From: Luzula sylvatica
Lineage: Eukaryota > Streptophyta > Magnoliopsida > Poales > Juncaceae
DNA: 64,000 nt
Reading direction: 5' to 3'
NCBI GenBank assembly: GCA_946800325.1
Contig: OX326956.1
Coordinates: forward strand, 24,650,356-24,714,355
The translations under genes were made by a program, and so were the position numbers. How positions within the stretch are numbered: position 1 is the stretch's first letter; the number at the start of each line of letters is the position of its first letter. This document shows, one piece after another, positions 56,808 to 64,000 of the stretch. The notes below the pieces were generated by a model, which saw only the letters and a program-made list of their open reading frames with translations, made no database searches and was not told the DNA's origin.

Positions 56808-57263
56808 TCATTTAGCTTCTATTTCAACACTTTTTTTCTCCTCATTTTCGCCGAAAGCCGCAAACGGAAAAGTCTTGCCGATACCAACAATAGATTTGAA
56901 ATAGATCTTCTCTCCTTCTTCGATACTCATCTCGACAATCGGCACCTACATCATCATCTGCTTGCTCTTAACACCGGTCGTCTTCTTCATCTTACCGTCC
57001 TCCACATAAGCCGTCACTTCGGTATCGTATCTAGTTATTGAATTTGTCCCTTTGAAGAAATGCTCGTACGGTACTTTCTGCTTCATCCATACATACCCCG
57101 TTTCTCTGACGAGACCGCACTCTTCGAGGTTTTTCAAGGGCATGACGCCATTGGGAAACCCCAAGGTATCGAGGAGCTCCATTGAGTGTTTGTAGCATTC
57201 TTCAGCGCTGTAGACTATCTCGGCCACAGCACGGATGTACTTTTCCACTGTGAGAGTACCCAT
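56808..57263 (-). pseudogene. DUF538 family protein, copy with premature stop
   Basis: Same length and layout as 36234-36689 (start MGTLTVEKYIRAV, FPNGVMPLKNLEECG, VRETGYVWMKQK). At 56946-56948 the TGG of the conserved WVPIVEM block has become TAG, so translation ends after 105 residues. The remaining 46 codons are still in frame and well conserved, so the break is recent. The lost part includes the closing FPFTAF motif. The G-to-A change fits cytosine methylation decay on the other strand. It could yield a shortened protein if expressed, but loss of function is likelier. Confidence 0.9.
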
Positions 57264-57795
57264 GTATGATTCTTTGAATTTGGATTTAAAAGTTAGATTT
57301 GAAGCGAGTTGTGAATGAGAAAAGAAAAACGAAGGGGGTTCTTAGAGAGGATGGAGTATATGTTTGGTTGGAAGTTGAACTAACAGGCAGTTTAGGGTAG
57401 CTCACCTATGTAATTTATTAAGATCGTAGAAATGGTTTTGAATTGATGTGGTGACTTAATATTCTACGATTGCTATGTATTGTCGTTGAGATATACAATT
57501 AAAATCAAGTTTAGCCTTAGGCCATCATGCAATTAAGTTCACCCATATATTAATTAAGCGTCCTATTTTAGTTAGGTTAGGGCGTAATTAGGATATACCC
57601 ACAACGATATGTCAATATCCATGATAAGGGAAAATAACATATACTTTATGTTATAAATTATCCATGTGAGAATTAATAAATACTAAAAAAAATTGTTAGA
57701 GAGCAAAATTATATGATTTGTGCGTCAAAAAAAATTTAAATTAATTGTTTTATATTCTGTACAATGAATTAAATACAGTAACGAAAAATTTAATT

Positions 57796-58018
57796 GAAGA
57801 TACAATACCGCAATTTATTAATAGCAGCGCTATAAAGCACAAAAACAAAAATTACTATTAAATCGCACCCAAAACGTTATGGATGACTCTATCGCAACTT
57901 AAAACATTGATTTCTTTATCATGTCGACATTCCACAAGAATTGAAGCTTACAATTTTAATTATATAACAACTTTTTAAAATGACACGATTCAAGAAGATT
58001 TTTTAAAAACTCTTGTAA

Positions 58019-58061
<43 letters not shown>

Positions 58062-58598
58062 GTTAAAGTATGAATTTCAAAAAAATCACATATAATCAAT
58101 TTGACGGGATCAAATCATATCACAGAATCTAACATTTTAAAAATGTGATTAGCATATTGTTCACAAAAATATAAATATTAGAAGATCAAAAACATAAATA
58201 GAGAGATGAAAACACAAATAAAATATAATATAATTCAAAAACATAATGAGATCACTTTATGTAAAAAGTTTGGAGATTGATAAAAATAAGAGTTCGAGTA
58301 AATTATTATAAAAAGAAGCATTGAATATTAGGATTATTTCGAGACTTATTTCTCTCTATCTCTCTCATAAATCGGTCACATAGTCGATTTTGGGTGGAGA
58401 CTGCCTCTACCCTATCCCATATTAGGAATAATTATCTCAATATTTTTAATGGTGCCCGTGAACGATTTAAATCTGTTTATATTCAAATTTATTTTTAAAA
58501 AAACTTTTTAATGTAAGAATACATGTAAATTGTACATGCATATACAAAAAAAATAAAATAATATTATTATCTCCGCAAGCGAAGCGCTGGTATTTTCT
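57796..58598. repeat. Segmental unit U3, collapsed
   Basis: Begins with the GATACAATACCGC block and follows U1 to about 58328. Unrelated DNA (58329-58598) follows, including a CTCCGCAAGCGAAGCG stretch. It preserves the empty Helitron site AAATAAAATATAATAT near 58219. A short AAT microsatellite lies at 58020-58061. Confidence 0.75.
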
Positions 58599-59744
58599 TA
58601 GAAAATAGCATACTTTATGTTACAAATAATCCATGTGAGAATTTATAAATACTAAAAAGAATTTGTTAGAGAACAAAATTATATGATTTGTGCGTCAAAA
58701 AAATTAAATTAAATTTTTTCTACTGTACAATGAATTAAACATAGTAACGAAAAATGTAATCTAAGATACAATACCGCAATTTTTTCTACTTAAAACAAGA
58801 ATTTTCCTATGGCTAGCGATCTTGGGGAGAATAAACACCGCGGAACTCTTAAGCCGCAAAGGTTGGCCGCACACACCAACGTATACCTTATGCGGAAGAG
58901 ACCAAGAAACGAAGGAACACCTCCTCCTTAACTGCTCATATACGTCGGCAACTTGGAGACTCGCGGAGATAGCACTCAACTTACGTCAAAGACGCGAGGG
59001 AGGAGCATCGCTTACGGAGGCTTGGCACAACTTCGCCACTACAACCTCTAAGGAGGAATCCGCTAGGCTAGACTCCATTTGGCTCGCGGTAACGTGGTCC
59101 ATATGGAAAGAGCGCAACGCATGATTATTTCGCTCGGTATCCAAACCCCCATCATACATTGCGCGGAAAGCGATAGACCAAGCAACACAATGGACAAGAA
59201 TAGGACGTTAATGGAATTAGATATCTATCTAGGGTTTTTTCTTAGTTCTTTCTTTCCACGAGCTTCTCCACAAAGAGTAAGCTCACGTTTGTAAATATTT
59301 TTTTATATATAAATCCTTAGGATGGCATTGCCTCCTAATTCTAATTCAAAAAAGAAATTTCGCTATAAAGCACGAAAATGAAATTACTATTAAATCACAC
59401 TCAAAACATTATGAATGATTATATCGCAAAACATTGATTTCTTTATTATGTCGACATTCCACAATAATTGAAGCTTACAATTTTAATCATAAGACAACTT
59501 TTTTTAATTTTTAAATGACACGATTCAAGAAGGTTGTTTAAAAACTCTTGTAAAATAATAATAATAATAAGAATATATAAAAAGTTAAAATATGCATTTC
59601 AAAAAAATCACATATAATCAATTGACGTGGTCAAATCAAATCACAAAATCTAACATTTAAAAAATGTGATTAACATATTGTTCACAAAAATATAAATAAT
59701 AGAAGATATAAAACATAAATAGAGAGATGAAAACACAAATGAAA
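58599..59744. repeat. Segmental unit U4 start, with tail of the preceding unit
   Basis: 58599-58761 matches the region just before the U2 start (37090-37257). Then the GATACAATACCGC block starts at 58762, is interrupted by a LINE tail, resumes at about 59353 with ATTTCGCTATAAAGCAC and runs to 59744. Confidence 0.75.
58783..59352 (+). pseudogene. LINE (L1-type) ORF2 3' fragment
   Basis: Encodes FLWLAILGRINTAELLSRKGW, CGRDQETKEHLLLNCSY and WLAVTWSIWKERNA, the zinc-binding domain at the end of plant L1 reverse transcriptases (C..C ... HL...C). An in-frame TGA after ERNA probably replaces CGA. It is 5'-truncated, as is usual for LINEs, and ends in an A-rich tail (TTCAAAAAAG) where unit U4 resumes. 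Confidence 0.85.
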
Positions 59745-61150
59745 TTATAAGTTATGTATAACGATAGAAAAGTTGTTGTTATCTCATGCAGCCACGTCAT
59801 CCGGTTATTCTGGGTCGTCAGATCATCTGGTAAAATTTAACTCTTCATCTTGGTCGTCCATTTCTGAATGCACTCGATTTTTCTACACCACCGTTATTTC
59901 CATTCATGGTCCATCATGAACCAAGTCTATGTTGACTTCCTATCTATAAGAGGCTCGAGTCTTTCTCTCTCCTCATTTTCTTCTCTCCTCTACAGAATCT
60001 CGCCACAGCGAAAAAAAAAATGCGGGGTTTTATCATGGCGACATTTTTTTCTCTTCTCTCGACATAATCTTGCCCCCATCGAAAAAAGAAGCGATTCTAG
60101 GGTTTCATCACGGCGAAAAAAATGAGGCGATTTGTACGAAGGGTGAATTTGTTAGCTCGAAGTTGTGACGAGTCATCGAGGGTGCCAGATGGGGACCCAC
60201 CTTGCCGTGCTTGCCAAAAGGTAAATTCGATGTTATTTTCGGAAATTATCGACTATTTGTACAGCAATTTGTACTATTTCGAAGATTTTCAGTGGTTTTT
60301 TGGTACTTTTCCTGTTATTTAGGCGATTTTCAAACGTTATTTCTCGAATTTACAGGACTTTAGTTGTGCTTGCACAAATTTTGAGAGATTTTTCCATGAT
60401 TTTGAGCTTTTCATCTCAAATTTTATATTTCTTTCTCTTACAAATATATGATTGGATTTTGTGTTTTCTATCTTGATTTAATCATTCCATTAATTCATAT
60501 TCTTGGCCAATTTACAATAATTTTAGGGATTTTTCCCGTGATTTCTCAAGATTATGTATTTCTCTTGCATATTGGATTATTTTTTTTGGGTTGAACGACG
60601 AGTTGGGTATGTCAGAAATGGAGAAGGAGAAATGGAGAAGGACGGTGTAGGAATCGTTTGCGGGGAGAAAAAAAGTTTCAACAAACTCGCCAAGGCTTAA
60701 TTTTATTAATTTCATTGGATAATTTATAACAATGAATTTTTTGATAGGTTACATCGAGTATTATGGAGAATTGAAATAAAATAATCGATATTAATTTCTA
60801 CCCTGTCGAAAATGCGAGAAGATCGAATATGAGACAGACCAATTGGAATTGGGGTTCAGGGTTTGGCCGATACTTTTATGCTACTCGGCATGGCCTTCGA
60901 TTCTCCCGAAGTAAATTAATCTTTTTATTTTTTTTATAGTTTTTTCCTTAATTAAAAAATTGAATTTTTTTATATAGGCTGAACAATTGAACACATATAT
61001 TTTCAAAACGATTTATTATCACACATTGAAAGATTCGTCAGAGCTTGATGCGAGAGAGGGCACATACTAAACCTATATTGGTTGCCCTTCTAGCAAGGTA
61101 TATTTAATATTTAATATTTTCCTTCAATTTAGGGTTTAGGATTTTTACCA
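59745..61150 (+). mobile_element. Helitron-like insertion at the same site as in U2, content unrecognised
   Basis: Unit homology stops at A59744, exactly the position interrupted in U2 at 37669. The inserted DNA starts TTATAAGTTATGTATAA and has GCCACGTCATC about 45 bp in, resembling the U2 insertion only in outline. Exon-like pieces with splice borders follow: MRRFVRRVNLLARSCDE (60124-60220), one ending TCCCGAAG near 60911, and AEQLNTYIFKTIYYH (60979-61070). None is recognised. The 3' end is not visible. Confidence 0.45.
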
Positions 61151-61164
61151 AAAAAAAAAAAAAA

Positions 61165-61653
61165 TTCAGGTGATTTTGCAACTCAAAAGCAAGAATACTC
61201 GAACAACTACAAGACTCATTTTGTAAAAACTTCGAAAACTCCCCTCAAACCAACTCTCGCATTTTGCAACTATTGTTGCCAACTAGGTCACATTTCGTTG
61301 GAATGTTCTCTTCACAAACCACAAACAAATTCAAATTATTTTTGGATGCGAGAAGATAGAAACATGGCGAGCACATCCACCTCTAACGGGATGGTACCAA
61401 AAATGACTTAAGTCATTGGTAATACACTCCCTCAAATACATACCATAGGCCAAACATTGAGGGGGAGTGTAAATCCAAGAATTCGTATGAGCTTAAATTT
61501 TTCTTAAGAACTTTAATCTAATATGAATTTCTTGAAGATGTCCCTAAGTTCATCGTCCAAGTCAACGAAATGGTGTCAAGATGGTGGTTTCTCTAGACAC
61601 ATGACTTCGAACAAGGAAATGTTCAAATCGCTAAAACCATTCAAATGAGGTGA
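61165..61653 (+). pseudogene. Copia gag end and protease start, fragment
   Basis: Encodes a knuckle CNYCCQLGHISLEC and FWMREDRNMASTSTS followed by a stop, then about 130 bp with TTGAGGGGGAGTG. The protease start follows, with KWCQDGGFSRHMTSNKEMF, where the catalytic DSG reads DGG. It is the plus-strand relative of 9470-9780, and the gag stop, spacer and frame change are the same. It ends where an LTR starts. Confidence 0.8.
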
Positions 61654-61776
61654 TGTTGAAGGAAATACAGTTTTAGATCAATGGTAAAAGAGTACGTACA
61701 AGGACACACGAACGTACGCGTTCGAGAAAACGGTTACATGCACAATAAGATTGTGCAAATATGAGTTTCAGTACAT

Positions 61777-62010
61777 AGTCCGTCGTGAAGGACCATATGG
61801 TCCGTCGTGACGGAGCTAGTGTACATAGTCTGTGGACTTAGGCATTTTTGAGCATACACAGTGGTCCGTCGTGACGGACCACAAGGTGCGTCATGACAGA
61901 CATGTCTGTTGCAACGGACTATGGTTCTGTCGTGACGGAAGTATGCGTAGAATCTCCAGAAACTATTTGGCATTGGTCCGTCATGACGGACCTTATGGTG
62001 CGTCATGACG
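61777..62010. repeat. Palindrome array, TCCGTCRTGACGGA type, in LTR D
   Basis: About eight CCGTCGTGACGG or CGTCATGACGG copies, ending about 95 bp upstream of the TATA box. Confidence 0.85.
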
Positions 62011-62102
62011 GACCTCTTCTGAAAGCTGTTTTTTAGGCAATTTTGGTACGCACGAGTTGGTGTGTCTAGTTTGTGCCTTTTGGGTGTCCTTATCCTATGT
62101 CA

Positions 62103-62110
62103 TATAAATA
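62103..62110 (+). promoter_or_regulatory. TATA box of LTR D
   Basis: TATAAATA downstream of the palindrome array and upstream of a CT/AG-rich leader. Confidence 0.65.
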
Positions 62111-62609
62111 GGATGTTTCTCTCTCATCAGGATAGACTTATCAATTGAAATCATTCTGTCAAGGAGTTGAAAGAGTGCGAAGAAAAAGAGAAAGAGAAAA
62201 AGGAGAAAAAGAGTTTTTCTCCATTTTAGAGAATCGAAATCAATCAAGCAAGTTCGCCGGTGCATCGTCTAGGCAGGTGCATCCGCGACCGAGGTCTTAC
62301 GACTCACGGTGGATACGAGTAGAGGAGCGACACTTGTGGCTCTTAGTTGTGATCAAATCGGAGATGTGATTGGAGTCCAAATGGTGGGAGACGTGTGGTA
62401 TGGGACGCACGTGCTAGTCACCAACGTGACACCAGAGAAGAGAAGGACGTGAGCGATCAACACTTCGTGTGTGATCAATTTCACACCGGTAATCGTCTAT
62501 CCTTCTGTGCATCGTACCCTCGAAGTCGAGGCGTGATCTCGGATTTTGAGATTCGGACCGGGCCTTCATATCCGTTGTGCGGGTCCGAAGTTGGATCGAT
62601 TCCGTTCAG

Positions 62610-62621
62610 TGGTATCAGAGC
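62610..62621 (+). promoter_or_regulatory. Primer binding site for initiator tRNA-Met (family D)
   Basis: TGGTATCAGAGC one base after the LTR end. Confidence 0.95.
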
Positions 62622-64000
62622 AAACGCTGATATTCGAGGGTCGAATCATAGTCGTATAAGTGTTATACGCACGTGTGTAAAAGTTACGCACGTTTGCATG
62701 TAGTTAACATTTAGAATTTAGTAATCTCCAATTAAAATCACAAGTTCAATTCACTAGCTAGAGATAAGTCATTGGATGATTGAGAGTATCTAGGAATGAT
62801 CGTGAAAGAGTTTCGCGATTGGTCGTTTTGGAAACGATTGAAAACGGAAGAAACGGCAAAATCTGCAGAAAATCCTACAATTTTGCGTCCCCAGGGCCCC
62901 CCAGGGGCTGTTTTTGGCACCCCGTGGATGGGTTACCCATGCCCCGGACGGTCATTCATGACGGAAGTAAGCTCAGTCATGACGGACCTAGTGTATGACA
63001 CGGGGATGCCAAGGGTCCGTCGTGACAGAAGTTAGGTCAGTCACGACGGACTATGTATATGATACAGGGATGCATAAATTAGTATAGTCAGTCGTGACGA
63101 AAGTTAGATCAGTCACGACGGACCACGTATATGATACATAAAGGCAAATATTACTAAAGTCCGTCGTGACGGAAGTTAGTTCTGTCACGACGGACCTTAT
63201 ATATGATACATGAAAGCAGAGATTACTATAGTCCGTCGTGACGGAAGTTAGTTCAGTCACGAAGGACCTTATATATGATACATGAAAGAAGATATTGCTA
63301 TAGTCCGTCATGACAGAAGTTAGTTCAGTCACGACGGACCTTGTATATGATACAAGAATCCAGAAATAATTATAGTCCGTCGTGACGGATGTTGTTCAAT
63401 CATGACGGAAGGTTGCCCAGTCGTGACGAAAGTAGTTCAGTCACGACGGACCTTGTATAAGATACAAGGATTTGGAGATACTCACAGTCCGTCATGACGG
63501 AAGAAGTTCAGTCATGACGGACGTAGTTCAGTCGTGACGGACCTCTTGGTCAGTCATGACGGAAGTGTCTCCGGAAATCTGGAACAAAATCTCGTTACAG
63601 TCCGTCATGACAGAAGGTAGGTCAGTCATGACGGACCTCATGGTCAGTCATGACGGAAGTGTCTCTGGAAGTCTGGATTAAAATCTCGAGATGGTCCGGC
63701 GTGACGGACCTCATGGTCAGTCACGACGGAAGTGTCTCTGGATGCTGAATTCTGTTTTTGGACTACAAACTTCGAAAATTAATATTCTTTATGTCAATTT
63801 ATTTCATATTTATTTAGTTATTATTTAGAATAATTTAGTCTCCCTAGATAGTGCATATGCATTAGAAAATCTTGTGATAATGATGTAATACGATTACGTC
63901 ACGAATTCAAATATGAAAGTCATGATCCCTCCTAATATTTAAGTCGTGGAAATGCCTTCCATGTCAACAACGATCGAAATTGGTATCACAATGTGTGTGT
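62622..64000 (+). mobile_element. Leader region of the family D element, runs off the window
   Basis: No gag frame is reached. It consists of about 320 bp of ordinary leader, then the palindrome array at 62950-63740, then AT-rich sequence. The frames open across the array on either strand are repeat translations. Confidence 0.6.
62950..63740. repeat. Palindrome array in a 72-bp minisatellite (family D, internal)
   Basis: About five units of 71-72 bp (63000-63360), each with GTCCGTCGTGACGGAAGTTAG, a partner CAGTCACGACGGACC and TATATGATACA. They are flanked by less regular copies up to 63740. Roughly twenty-five CGTCRTGACGG sites or half-sites in all. Confidence 0.9.

Larger units (their letters stand above)
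37258..57795. repeat. Segmental unit U2 (20.5 kb, about 5.9 kb without Helitrons)
   Basis: Same order of blocks as U1. Two Helitrons (8.1 and 6.5 kb) account for the extra length. Without them the sequence joins exactly as in U1 at both sites. Confidence 0.85.
61654..62608 (+). mobile_element. 5' LTR of a family D copia-type element
   Basis: Starts TGTTGAAGGAAATACAG and ends TTCCGTTCA, one base before a PBS. The array of CCGTCGTGACGG palindromes (61777-62010) precedes a TATAAATA (62103-62110) and a purine-rich leader. Fragments of the same LTR are at 35336 and 49394. The element continues beyond 64000. Confidence 0.8.

Noticed and set aside
58560..58600. CTCCGCAAGCGAAGCGCTGG|T as a Helitron 3' end
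   Set aside because: CTGG could serve as CTRR, but the hairpin is poor and no empty site or 5' end supports it.
63051..63332. Minus-strand frame with a 24-residue repeat (VVTELTSVTTDYSN)
   Set aside because: The 72-bp minisatellite is a multiple of three, so any open frame repeats; no domain.

Overview
This window looks like intergenic DNA of a flowering plant, most likely a eudicot. It is AT-rich and full of introns. It holds Ty1/copia and Ty3-like LTR retrotransposon pieces, hAT, CACTA, Mutator-like, Tourist-like and Helitron DNA transposons, a LINE tail and microsatellites. The only recognisable host-type gene is a plant-specific DUF538 gene, present as one intact copy and one broken copy. 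No species can be named from the sequence alone.

Layout. 1-1310: right end of a CACTA element and a stub of a host segment. About 1311-13506: a nest of Sirevirus-like copia elements, all on the minus strand. Family A supplies a 5' LTR, PBS, gag, protease start, RT/RNase H and a downstream ORF. Family B supplies an ORF, PPT and 3' LTR sitting inside A. 13507-27653: a second copy of the CACTA end, split by an 11.9-kb hAT element (15652-27544) with a perfect 8-bp target duplication. That hAT carries a BED-finger transposase, a 155-bp foldback MITE and a Helitron holding a fragment of an SNU23/ZMAT2-like gene.

27654-59744: head-to-tail copies of a segment of about 5.9 kb containing the DUF538 gene. 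U1 is 27654-37257 and U2 is 37258-57795. U3 and U4 (57796-59744) are collapsed. The copies serve as empty-site controls for each other and fix transposon ends to the base. U1 carries a hAT-like MITE and a Mutator-like element inside a Tourist-like element. U2 carries two Helitrons: 37670-45738 (APE1L-like and PHD fragments, and a hAT that itself contains a solo LTR) and 50105-56625 (minus strand, with a multi-exon RPA1-like gene whose examined exons splice in frame). U4 carries a LINE tail and a further Helitron-like insertion. 59745-64000: that insertion, a plus-strand copia gag/protease fragment, and the 5' LTR, PBS and leader of another copia-type element.

The strongest unexplained signal is a set of arrays of short palindromes. 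They have different outer and central bases but one shared core, CGT-Y-NN-R-ACG. They occur in at least four retroelement families, several times just upstream of the LTR TATA box and again inside the element. Each family has its own version, and the two LTRs flanking the 5.1-13.5 kb block carry different versions. Apart from the DUF538 gene, the genes here are transposon genes or fragments captured by transposons, so there is no operon-like cooperation to describe.
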